From: Paraphoma chrysanthemicola
Taxonomy: Eukaryota > Ascomycota > Dothideomycetes > Pleosporales > Phaeosphaeriaceae
Assembly: GCA_020744225.1 (NCBI GenBank)
Contig: JAGMWG010000013.1
Location: 62,001 to 126,000 of the forward strand
Direction of reading: 5' to 3'
Length of the DNA: 64,000 nucleotides
This document shows, in pieces, positions 13,890 through 21,821 of the stretch. The number at the start of each line of letters is the position of its first letter. The first letter of the stretch is position 1. Made by a program: the position numbers and the translations under genes. The notes under the pieces were generated by a model. It ran no database searches, was not told the origin of the DNA, and worked only from the letters and a program-made list of their open reading frames with translations.

Positions 13890-13919
13890 CACGTGATCGT
13901 GGCTTAGCCTGCTTTATAA
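13890..13919 (+). promoter_or_regulatory. Likely promoter of the antisense gene (CACGTG box and TATA-like box)
   Basis: TCACGTGA (13889-13896) contains an E-box, and TTTATAA (13913-13919) lies about 50 bases before the ATG at 13970. An identical TCACGTGA occurs within the LTR at 13725-13732. Use as a promoter is inferred from spacing. Confidence 0.5.
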
Positions 13920-13969
13920 CCGAGTGGTGCCCGCGTCATAAGAGGCCGTCAGCCTTCGTTCGTTCCATC

Positions 13970-14572
13970 ATGCCCAAGCAGCCCACTTCACGACCCAAGA
14001 AACCTCCGGCTGAAAGTACCTTGCGACGTTACGACCTTGCGGATTTTATTGACGTTTTTGGCGAAGAGATGGTGCAGAAATGTTCGACTTGTGTTGCGAA
14101 GAACCGCGTTTGTCGGGTTCATGTTCGTTCGGGGAAATGCAACGTCTGCAATCGACTCGGCCAGCGCTGCGACGTTAAGGTCACGCAATCCGAATTCAAG
14201 CGGCTGGCGGCGGAGAAGGAAAAGTTAAAGAAACAAATACAAGAATCGCGCGATAAGCAGGAAGCTGCTTTCAAGGCGCATGAGGCGGCCCTTGAGGAGT
14301 TGCGTGTCGCGCGAGCGAAAGAAGAGCGGTTACGGCAACAAATGGATTTGTTGGATCGTCGCGCTGACGATGCGATTGCCGTGGAGGAGCGAAATATCCA
14401 GGAACTGGAGGAACAGGAGGCTACGGAGACCATGACGTTCGATGGTCCTTCCGCTGGTTTATCTTTGCAGTTGTCGCCTACCACTTGGGGAGCCTTTGAG
14501 GGGTTCCCTCTGGATTTCTGGGAGTCGGAGGACGCTGGTGGTGTCGTACCGGTAGTTGGCGTTGATTCGTGA
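13970..14572 (+). CDS. Retrotransposon-borne antisense Zn2Cys6-like coiled-coil protein
   Basis: This intronless 200-residue frame runs opposite to gag and pol, between pol and the 3' LTR. Residues 38-67 carry six Cys spaced C-X2-C-X6-C-X8-C-X2-C-X6-C, which fits the fungal Zn(II)2Cys6 binuclear cluster pattern; the last part (GQRCD) resembles the conserved end of such clusters. Residues 72-150 are rich in Glu, Lys, Arg, Ala and Leu in heptad-like order, so probably a coiled coil for dimerisation. The tail (152-200) is acidic and hydrophobic. The start is basic. A nuclear DNA-binding regulator is a reasonable guess, but the cluster lacks the usual dense basic run after the second Cys, so RNA or protein binding is also possible. 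The TGA is 2 bp from the pol stop. The frame is free of nonsense codons in an otherwise intact element, which argues it is used. Confidence 0.8.
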   Translation: MPKQPTSRPKKPPAESTLRRYDLADFIDVFGEEMVQKCSTCVAKNRVCRVHVRSGKCNVCNRLGQRCDVKVTQSEFKRLAAEKEKLKKQIQESRDKQEAAFKAHEAALEELRVARAKEERLRQQMDLLDRRADDAIAVEERNIQELEEQEATETMTFDGPSAGLSLQLSPTTWGAFEGFPLDFWESEDAGGVVPVVGVDS

Positions 14573-14574
14573 GG

Positions 14575-17500
14575 TTAGTAGTTGGGATTTCGTTTTGTCT
14601 TTTTCCAGTACTCTTTGATGCGTTGTTTGCAGTTTTGGAGGTTGTGTTCTGGTTCCCAAGTGTTCTCCGTGCTGTCGTATCCTAACCATTTGACTAGGTA
14701 TTCTCGCAGCTTGATCTGCTCGGTGTCTCGGTGGTCTAGGATTTTCTCGACTTCGAACTCGTTTTCTTCTTCGGTTGCATAGCGAAAGGTTTGCTGTAGC
14801 GGTGTGTTGGGGTCGGCTGGTTCCAGTAATTTGACGTGGAACCTTGGGTGTACTTTTGCGTCCTTGGGTAGATCCAATGTATACGTTACAGGGCCATTTT
14901 TCTTGAGAACTAAAAACGGTCCGACTTTGACGTGATCTAGCCCCTTGCTTGGTCGTTTGGTTCGTAAGTTTTTCGTGAGTAGGTACACTTTATCCCCCTT
15001 TTTTAGCTGAGGAGCCGTTTTTCGTTTCTTGTTAACATATGAGATGCTTTGGCGTTGTGCCTTCTCAATGCGGTCTCGCATTTCTTCGTGTGTTCTCTTG
15101 ATTTCTTCCGCTGTCTGTAGTGCGGCTTCGGCATTTGGGCCGGGTAGCGTTCTTTCGAAGAGGTGCGGGTGTCTTCCGTGGTTGGCGAAGAACGGTGTTC
15201 TTCCCGTTGACTCTGATATTTTGTTGTTATGCGCCAATTGCGCTGTAGGTAACAACGATACCCAGTTGTCTTGTTTCGGCGTTAGGTAAGTTCGTAGGTA
15301 GGCCTTGAGTGTTCTGTTTGTTCTTTCCGTTTGTCCATCGGTTTCCGGATGGTATGCCGTAGATAGCTTTCTTTGGATGCCGATTGCTCCCATGAGCGTG
15401 GCCCAATAGTTTGATGTGAACAGCTTATCTCGGTCGCTTATGATTGTCTTCGGAATTCCGTGGTAGCGGATTACCCTGTCGTTGATGACATGGCCTAATT
15501 GTTTTGCCGTGTAATCCCTCCTGAAGGGTATTACTTCTATTGCTTTAGTGAACCTGTCTACGACTACTAGTATAGCGTCGTAGATGACGTTGGTCACGGG
15601 GTCCCGTGATTCTGGTAGTCCTGTGATGAAATCCATTGAGATATCGGTCCATGGTTCGTCTGGTATTTCCAGGGCTTGCATTTCTCCATATGGTGCATGT
15701 GTGCTGTGCTTATTTTTCTGACAGTCAGCGCACTTCTTGATGTAAGCGCTTATCTTGTCCTTCATGTTCTTGAAGCTGTAATTGCGCTGTATCATTTCCA
15801 TGGTGCGTGATGCTCCTGGGTGTCCGTGGATCGGGTCGTCGTGATGATCTCGGATGATGGCTTCTTGTAGTTCCTCAGGAACTTCGATGGTAATCATCAT
15901 GATATTGTTGACTTCGATTGCAGCACTAAGAGATCCATCGTTATTGGTTTTGAGGATGGTGCCTTTCTCGATCGTTTTTGTGCCTGCAATGTCGTATCGT
16001 CGGCTTAAGGCGTCTGCCCTGCCGTTGTCTTTTCCTGGGGTATAGGTGATCTTGAACTTGTGTTCTCCCAGTAATTCTGACCATCTGACTTGTCGTCTGT
16101 TGAGTACTTTCGTCGTTGTGAAGTACTGTAGGTTCTTATGGTCTGTGAAGATCTCGAGCTCGGAGCTGCTGTGCGAGTAGATCTTCCAGTGTTCGAGTGC
16201 TTCTACTATAGCAAGTAGTTCTTTGTCGTGCACATCGTATCTTTCTTCTGCTCCACTGAACTTCTTGGAGTAGTATGCTACCGGGTGCCATTTCCCATCG
16301 TGTAGCTGTGTCCATGTAGCGCCCATTGCTAGGTCAGAGGCATCTGTTTCTAACCGGGATGGTTTGTTTGGCTCAAACATCTTGAGTACCGGTTCCTCTA
16401 TGCATGCCTGCTTGAGTTGTTCGAACGCTTTCTGCTGTGATTCGCCCCATCTCCACGTTACTTCTTTTCGTGTAAGTCTTGTGAGTGGTATGGCGATTTG
16501 GGAGTAGTTCTTGATGAACGTTCTGTTGAAGTTGGTAAATCCTAGAAAGGATTGTACATCTTTAACGTTTCTTGGTACTGCCCATTCTTTGATAGTGCGG
16601 ATCTTTTCTTCGCTGATCCGTACTCCATGGATGCCTACCGTGTGCCCTAGGAAGTCCAGTTCTTTCTTATGAAAACTGCACTTGGACGGTTTTAGGCGTA
16701 GGTTGTGTTTGTCGAGGCATTCTAGTACCGTCTTGACGTGTTTTTCGTGGTCTTCCTCATTTTCCGAGTATATGAGGATATCGTCAAGGTAAGCTATGAC
16801 AAACATGTCAAGGTGCTTTCTTAGTACGTTGTTGATTAGTGCCTGAAAGGTTGCAGGAGCGTTGGTTAATCCGAATGGCATAACGCAGTACTCGTAGTGG
16901 CCATATCTTGTTCGGAACGCTGTCTTCCATTCTTCTCCTTTCTTGATTCTGACTTGATAGTACCCATCGCGTAAGTCTAGCGAGGTGAAGATCTTGGCTT
17001 TCGAGAGTCGGTCTCGTAGCTCTGAGATGTTTGGTAGTGGGTATCTATTTTTTCGTGTCATCGCGTTTAATTTGCGATAGTCGACGCATAGTCGTAAACT
17101 TCCATCTTTCTTTGGTACGAAGAGGATGGGAAACCCTGCCGGTGATTCCGATTCGCGGATATATCCTTTGGCCAGGTTTTCGTCGACGTATTCCCTTACT
17201 GCTTTCAGTTGGGGTTCCGATAGTCCGTATATCGGTAAGAAGGGTGGTTCTTTGCCTTCTTCTAGATCAATTTTGTGATCCCATGGTTTGTGTTCCGGTA
17301 ACGCCGCTTGATCTGCGGGTTTCTCAAACATGTGTCTCCATCGGTGGTAGACCTTCGGAACTAGTGAAAGAACGTCTTCTTTCTTCGTAACCTGCATGGC
17401 CTTTTTCATTTTGTCCATCAGGCCGACCGCTCTGCTTTTCTGGTAGCGCGTCTTATTCGAAGTGATCTCGTTTATCATCTTCTCTTCTACCACTAGACTC

Positions 17501-18033
17501 TGCTTGTGCGTAGGGTGAGGTCCATGTGCGGCCACATGTCCGTCGAAGGATAGTGTGTTGTTTACCCAGTCTATTCTGGGGTTCACATCCTTTAACCAGG
17601 GAAGCCCTAATATGACGTCTTTGCCGGCCAAGCTTAGAACGTCTAGGGTTACCTTCATCCGGTATCCGTTGATGTGGACATCGGTCGTTGTCTCGTGCGT
17701 AATGACTGACTGTCCTGGCATTGTTCCTCCGGTAGCTACTCGGACGTGACATGGATTTTCTTTTAACTTGGTCTTGAGGCCAGCTCGTTTGACCGCGTCG
17801 GGGGATATGCAGTTGCCTGCGGATCCCGAATCCATCAATGCTTTCATCTTCACTCCCTTGATCTTTATTGGGAGTTTGTTGAGTGGTGCTGAGTTAATGT
17901 CGTTGCACTCCCACTCGTGGGTTGATTTGGGTCTAAAAAAGACTTCTCGCCTTCGAATCCGTTTGCAATTTTGTCGTTTCGGTGTCTGGTGCAATCTCTG
18001 TTCATGCATAATTGCCATATCTGGTTGAGGCAT
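14575..18033 (-). CDS. pol: Pol polyprotein of inner chromovirus (PR-RT-RH-IN-chromodomain)
   Basis: The 1152-codon frame overlaps gag by 169 bp in the -1 frame. Numbering from the ATG at 18033: aspartic protease with MDSGS at 67-71; reverse transcriptase about 280-470 with FVPKKDGS, PFGLTNAP and the YLDD active site at 415-418; RNase H about 560-640, starting ETDAS; integrase with a HHCC zinc domain (His near 730-738, Cys768 and Cys771) and a D,D35E-type core (MDF near 800, ISDRD near 866, TERTN near 903); chromodomain about 1092-1146 (YLVKWLGYDSTENTWEP). The domain order and the chromodomain define a chromovirus. Translation probably starts in gag and enters this frame at the slippery site at 17934-17940, so residues before about 32 would not be made. 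All catalytic motifs look intact. Confidence 0.95.
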   Translation of the reverse strand: MPQPDMAIMHEQRLHQTPKRQNCKRIRRREVFFRPKSTHEWECNDINSAPLNKLPIKIKGVKMKALMDSGSAGNCISPDAVKRAGLKTKLKENPCHVRVATGGTMPGQSVITHETTTDVHINGYRMKVTLDVLSLAGKDVILGLPWLKDVNPRIDWVNNTLSFDGHVAAHGPHPTHKQSLVVEEKMINEITSNKTRYQKSRAVGLMDKMKKAMQVTKKEDVLSLVPKVYHRWRHMFEKPADQAALPEHKPWDHKIDLEEGKEPPFLPIYGLSEPQLKAVREYVDENLAKGYIRESESPAGFPILFVPKKDGSLRLCVDYRKLNAMTRKNRYPLPNISELRDRLSKAKIFTSLDLRDGYYQVRIKKGEEWKTAFRTRYGHYEYCVMPFGLTNAPATFQALINNVLRKHLDMFVIAYLDDILIYSENEEDHEKHVKTVLECLDKHNLRLKPSKCSFHKKELDFLGHTVGIHGVRISEEKIRTIKEWAVPRNVKDVQSFLGFTNFNRTFIKNYSQIAIPLTRLTRKEVTWRWGESQQKAFEQLKQACIEEPVLKMFEPNKPSRLETDASDLAMGATWTQLHDGKWHPVAYYSKKFSGAEERYDVHDKELLAIVEALEHWKIYSHSSSELEIFTDHKNLQYFTTTKVLNRRQVRWSELLGEHKFKITYTPGKDNGRADALSRRYDIAGTKTIEKGTILKTNNDGSLSAAIEVNNIMMITIEVPEELQEAIIRDHHDDPIHGHPGASRTMEMIQRNYSFKNMKDKISAYIKKCADCQKNKHSTHAPYGEMQALEIPDEPWTDISMDFITGLPESRDPVTNVIYDAILVVVDRFTKAIEVIPFRRDYTAKQLGHVINDRVIRYHGIPKTIISDRDKLFTSNYWATLMGAIGIQRKLSTAYHPETDGQTERTNRTLKAYLRTYLTPKQDNWVSLLPTAQLAHNNKISESTGRTPFFANHGRHPHLFERTLPGPNAEAALQTAEEIKRTHEEMRDRIEKAQRQSISYVNKKRKTAPQLKKGDKVYLLTKNLRTKRPSKGLDHVKVGPFLVLKKNGPVTYTLDLPKDAKVHPRFHVKLLEPADPNTPLQQTFRYATEEENEFEVEKILDHRDTEQIKLREYLVKWLGYDSTENTWEPEHNLQNCKQRIKEYWKKTKRNPNY

Positions 18034-20027
18034 TCTCCGTTGACTGTTAGGATTCGGAGCGTCTGTTCTTTTTGTGAGTTCCTGCCTGGGAAGGTGTCTG
18101 TTGCTCGTTTGTCCCAGAGGTGAAATTCACATGTATCCTTGGGGCAATCGAACCACTGCCACTTGCATTTAGATTTTCTGGTCGGGAACCATCCTGTCGC
18201 TTCTTTATCGGAGTGGTGTATTGGGCACCAATCATGTGTACAAGCCGTATGGCTTATGTTGGCGTGGAGTGGGTTCCTTGGATCCATAAAATATAGTGGT
18301 CTCAGGGTGATTACGACATTGTCGGGGTCGTTGTTGACCTTCTTGGCTTCTTCGTATGCTTTGCATTCCTTGGTTACCCAGTCTTTCCCTTCCGATCCCT
18401 GCTCGGGTCGGTTACTACGTCGGGGGTGTCTCTTTTTCCCCTTGCCTCTTAGAGGTGCGTAGTCGCGAGGTGTGTCGTAGTCCTCGTCTTGTTGTACCAG
18501 TAGTGCTTGACCGTCGTTGGCCATTTTTGCCCAATTCGGTAATTGTTTCATGGCTTCGTAGCACTGGTCTAAGAAGACTCTTTCTTCGTCTTCTTCTTTT
18601 ATTTCCCTTATAATATTGGGAAGTTGTGGGAAACTTTCCCGGATCCATTGGCTGTTTTTTGTCGTGAATTCTGTGAATTCCTCGCTTTCCGGGTCAAGTT
18701 GGAAGAACCGCTTCCTTAGTCTCGTGTCTTGCTTACATTTCCAGTCGTGCCTGTGTGTTTCGTCGTTTTCCCATACACATACAGGGGTTGCGTACTCGTC
18801 TCTTGGCTGTGCCAAAGTGGCGTTTTCGCGTTTTAGCGTTGGGCTTTTTGGTGGAGTGTATGTAAGTTTGTCTGCCACGTCCCGGTAGTAGGGTGGTGAT
18901 TCTGGCGCCGGGGTTGTGCCGTCATCCCACGTGGTCTTGACTTTCGTCCCGGGGTGTGGTGTAGGATTGCGGGCAATTGGTGGTTCTAGGCTGTAGCCGT
19001 CTCCGAGATCCATGCGAGAGAATTCGATCGTAGTTTCCTCCTCGCTGTCTGAGGCAGGGGAATCTGGTCCCATGTCGGGGTTGGATATCACATCCCATTC
19101 TGCCTCGGTTTCCTCGTTCTGGTCGTGTTGGATCATATTGATCGTTTTGACGACCTTATTCTTCATTCGGCAGTCTTTTGCCAAATGTCCTGGTTTGCCA
19201 CAATTGTAACAGGTTCTTGTTTCCTTTGCACCGGTCTTATGTTTGCCTTGCATAGGTTTCTTGTAACTGTTACTGGGCTTTCCATGCTCGATGGCGTCAA
19301 CGTCCATTGATTCGATCCCCCCAGATCCGTAGTATCCTGGTGTCTTCTTGGGGTAGAATTGCTTCTTGGGCCTGTAGTCCTTGGGCTTGTAGGACTGCTT
19401 GTGCTTGCCCTGTTGGCGCGTTGAAGTGAAGGCGTTGGTCTCTAGCTCTAATTCGAGTAGCTCGTTGTCGATTCTGGTGGCTTCCTCGATTAGATCGTCC
19501 AGGCTAGCGATGTTGGCTGCGCTGCGCATGAGTTCTTTGCGGACGCCGAACTTGAGGCCTTGTCGGAACATTCGCATGAGGGCTTTGTCGTTCCATTCCG
19601 TGTGCTCGGAATATTGCTGGAACAGGTTGGCATAGTCTCCTACAGACTGGGTCTGTCGGAGGCGTTGGATTTTGCCTTCTGCGATGGTTGGTTCCTTGGC
19701 GATAGAGAATGCTTTTCTGAGGGCTTCTTTAAACTCGTCGTAGTCTTCGACGATCCGGGTGTTAGCCGGGTCTTGTACGCTGCTGTCGAAGTACCGTTTG
19801 AGTTTCGGGGTTGCCCAATTGAGCGCCTTTCCTTTCATGGTAGTGACCACGTTGGCGACCTTGTTATCTTCGTCGATTGTGTCGTAGAGATGGAAGTAAA
19901 GGTCCCATTGCATGATCCATGATTCGAGCATGGCCCGGTCTCCGTGGAAGTTGTCAGGGATTCGTCCCTTGGTAGCGGCTTTGCCGGCTACAACGGAGGT
20001 CGGGGTGTCCATTTCTGTGTCACTCAT
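17865..20027 (-). CDS. gag: Gag polyprotein of inner chromovirus
   Basis: I chose the ATG at 20027, 17 bases inside the 5' LTR border; the frame is open up to the LTR but has no earlier ATG. The 720-residue product has a retrotransposon capsid-type region (about 20-200), a basic Lys/Gln-rich linker, and one CCHC zinc knuckle at about residues 273-286 (CYNCGKPGHLAKDC). After it follows an unusually long acidic and Pro-rich extension. Near the C-terminus, around residues 596, 628 and 674, three units repeat a C-X4-C-X2-H-X2-DK-X-A pattern. Gag normally packages the element RNA in cytoplasmic particles; the C-terminal repeats have no role I recognise. Gag ends 70 bases after the slippery heptamer where it can shift into pol. 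Confidence 0.92.
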   Translation of the reverse strand: MSDTEMDTPTSVVAGKAATKGRIPDNFHGDRAMLESWIMQWDLYFHLYDTIDEDNKVANVVTTMKGKALNWATPKLKRYFDSSVQDPANTRIVEDYDEFKEALRKAFSIAKEPTIAEGKIQRLRQTQSVGDYANLFQQYSEHTEWNDKALMRMFRQGLKFGVRKELMRSAANIASLDDLIEEATRIDNELLELELETNAFTSTRQQGKHKQSYKPKDYRPKKQFYPKKTPGYYGSGGIESMDVDAIEHGKPSNSYKKPMQGKHKTGAKETRTCYNCGKPGHLAKDCRMKNKVVKTINMIQHDQNEETEAEWDVISNPDMGPDSPASDSEEETTIEFSRMDLGDGYSLEPPIARNPTPHPGTKVKTTWDDGTTPAPESPPYYRDVADKLTYTPPKSPTLKRENATLAQPRDEYATPVCVWENDETHRHDWKCKQDTRLRKRFFQLDPESEEFTEFTTKNSQWIRESFPQLPNIIREIKEEDEERVFLDQCYEAMKQLPNWAKMANDGQALLVQQDEDYDTPRDYAPLRGKGKKRHPRRSNRPEQGSEGKDWVTKECKAYEEAKKVNNDPDNVVITLRPLYFMDPRNPLHANISHTACTHDWCPIHHSDKEATGWFPTRKSKCKWQWFDCPKDTCEFHLWDKRATDTFPGRNSQKEQTLRILTVNGECLNQIWQLCMNRDCTRHRNDKIANGFEGEKSFLDPNQPTSGSATTLTQHHSTNSQ
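17934..17940 (-). promoter_or_regulatory. -1 ribosomal frameshift slippery heptamer (T TTT TTA)
   Basis: Read in the gag frame on the minus strand, the codons are TCT TTT TTA, forming a canonical X XXY YYZ heptamer. A -1 slip gives TTT TTT AGA, which is the pol frame. It lies inside the 169-bp gag-pol overlap. About 12 bases downstream CCCACGAGTGGG can form only a very small hairpin, so the stimulatory element is unclear. Confidence 0.85.
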
Positions 20028-20033
20028 CTTGAG

Positions 20034-20044
20034 GGTGTTCAAAG
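20034..20044 (-). other. Putative primer-binding site, possibly self-primed
   Basis: Directly after the 5' LTR the minus strand reads CTTTGAACACC. It does not look like the 3' end of a common tRNA, which would normally give a TGG start. Eight of its bases (TTGAACAC) are complementary to GTGTTCAA at 20254-20261 within the LTR, about 30-36 bases past a TATATA box and thus near the likely RNA 5' end. This matches the self-priming arrangement known from Tf1-type elements. Confidence 0.45.
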
Positions 20045-20546
20045 TGTGAAGAGACCTAAAGTTGGAAGCGGGCTTCGTGTGCTTGAGGTTCTACGGTTGG
20101 TTCTCGGGGATGGAGTGTCAGGGAGAATCGGACGGGATTGCTGATGAGACAGATCGAGGGAACGATGATCAAGAGCAGGGAGGTGCACTGATGCAGATAG
20201 AGGGGACTATGAGTCGAGTGCGAATAGTAACCAGTTGTAGATTGAATACTAAGTTGAACACAATGAGCCATAGGAGCTCATTGTCTGTGTCTATATACTA
20301 GGAGAGGCTGGGTAACTGAGCACGTCGTGCTCAGTTGATCAGTATGATCAGTGCTGCTCAGTGCTCAGTCTGCTCAGCTTGCTCAGTACCTAACATGGTC
20401 TAGCGTACTGATCAAGTCACGTGACCTGCAGCCCTGCGGCGCAGCATCGATGGTTGGTTTCCATGAGCTTCTTGTCAGCAACCCGTCAGCGTCTGATTGG
20501 AGTACAATTAGCTGCTTCCGGTCTGCTTCCTGAGGCAACCGTAACA
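20045..20546 (-). repeat. 5' LTR of inner element (502 bp)
   Basis: It carries the likely promoter: TATATA on the minus strand at 20292-20297, with U3 repeats upstream (20315-20390). It appears identical to the copy at 13353-13854. Confidence 0.95.
20292..20390 (-). promoter_or_regulatory. U3 region: TATA box and GCTCAG repeat cluster
   Basis: Upstream of the TATATA box (element orientation) lie an inverted repeat with 10-base arms (20315-20335, arms ACTGAGCACG / CGTGCTCAGT around one T), five GCTCAG copies and two ATCAG copies within about 80 bases. Dense short repeats here suggest protein-binding sites. Confidence 0.55.
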
Positions 20547-20551
20547 TCTAC
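20547..20551. repeat. Right target-site duplication of inner retrotransposon (TCTAC)
   Basis: It matches 13348-13352. Confidence 0.92.
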
Positions 20552-20559
20552 TTACTTAT

Positions 20560-21190
20560 AAGTCTTAAGTATAGTCTTAGACTTAGTATTCTTATAGAAG
20601 TAGACTATAAACTAAAAAAGATAATTATTACAGATTTTACTATTATAGAGGCGTAACTTAACTACGTATAGAGTAAAAGAGGTACTATAATACTATTAGC
20701 CTTATTTTACTCTAAGTTAACTTAAATTAGGCCTTTCTAGGTACTTACTAATCTAAGTAGGTGCAAAGAGCTTTAGCTAAAGTGTAAGTCTAGTACTTAG
20801 TCTTACTATATTTAGCAGACTTAGAAGTATTATAGATAATCTTTAGCTGCGTAATAATAGCCTTAAGATTATTATTAGCGTTCTTAGAGAGCTAAATTAA
20901 GCTAAATTAGCTTAATCTAAGCTTTCTAAGAGCCTTTTACTTACAGTAACGTAGTCTTTACTTATAATAAGGTAGGTAGTATAGTAACAGATCTTGTAGA
21001 CGCAGCTAGAGTTATTAGTAGAGTTTATACTCTTCTTTAGAATATCTAAACTCTCTAGAAATACTAGAAATCTACAGTAAGGCTCTCTAAAGATAAAGAA
21101 GATACCTTCTACTATTCTAGTTATATAGTCTACGCAAAGCTATATACTCTACTTATTAGAGTTAGTATAAAGGTTACTAAGCGCTTTAAT
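20560..21190 (-). pseudogene. Possible antisense coding relic in outer element, part 2
   Basis: Minus-strand reading gives long protein-like stretches with few stops. Near 20780-20890 about 35 codons include LKAIITQLKIIYN. Near 20940-21190 about 80 codons hold only two stops and include IVEGIFFIFREPYCRFLVFLE. Near 20560-20680 a stretch leads toward the inner insertion site and appears to continue at 13352. It lies downstream of the pol relic and antisense to it, like the accessory gene of the inner element, but shares no visible motif with it. Confidence 0.4.
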
Positions 21191-21665
21191 ATTAATACTA
21201 TCTAATATAATAAGTGTAGGTATTATAGAGATTAATTTAAGCTAAAATAGGCTAGATTAGGTCTTATATAGTATGTATAAGTTAAGCTAAGCTAAGGTAA
21301 GTTATAAGAGCAGAGTTTAAGAACCTATACTATAGTTAGCCTTAAATTACTCTAAATTGCCCTAATTTAGCTCTATTAGAGGCTACGTATCTACTAAAAG
21401 AAACTCTAGAAACTTACTAAAGTTAAACTAGAGAGTAAAAGTTTAGGAGCTAGAGCCTTATAAAAAACACCTAACTACGCTAAGCCTAAGAGTTCTAAGC
21501 TAGTAAGGCTCTGCATAGAGCTAAGGCTCCTCTTATCTAGCTCTTACTAAGTAAGAGTAGAAAGTTAGAGCCTCTCTTTGTTGCGTTAACTTAGGCTAAA
21601 CTAGCCTATTTCTACTATATTTAGCTCTGCCTAGTATATAGTAAGTTGCAGCGAGGCAGCTTCTT

Positions 21666-21821
21666 TTAAATTAAGGCGATTTAACCTAAATAGAGGTATA
21701 ACCTGTTAAATTAAGACGATTCAACTAAAGTAGAGATATACTCTCTTAAATTAAGTTAATTTAACTTAAGAGAAGAGATAATCCCTTAAATTGAGATAAT
21801 TTAACTTAAGAAGAGGAATAA
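21666..21821 (+). repeat. Four tandem copies of a 40-bp unit next to the outer 3' LTR
   Basis: Units start at 21666, 21706, 21746 and 21786, each beginning TTAAATT(A/G)AG. The first three are exactly 40 bp and the last is 36 bp. The last unit ends in the purine-rich tract that abuts the 3' LTR. Confidence 0.8.

Larger units (their letters stand above)
13353..20546 (-). mobile_element. Inner, apparently intact Ty3/gypsy chromovirus with an antisense accessory gene
   Basis: This 7194-bp element lies on the minus strand inside the outer one. It has two 502-bp LTRs that look identical by eye, TCTAC target duplications, full-length gag (17865-20027) and pol (14575-18033) frames joined by a -1 shift, a purine tract before the 3' LTR, and a C-terminal chromodomain on the integrase. 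It shows none of the AT decay of its host element. Identical LTRs and open frames indicate a recent insertion, later than the RIP of the outer element. Between pol and the 3' LTR it carries a 200-codon gene on the opposite strand (13970-14572), which is not part of the standard gag-pol plan. Confidence 0.95.
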
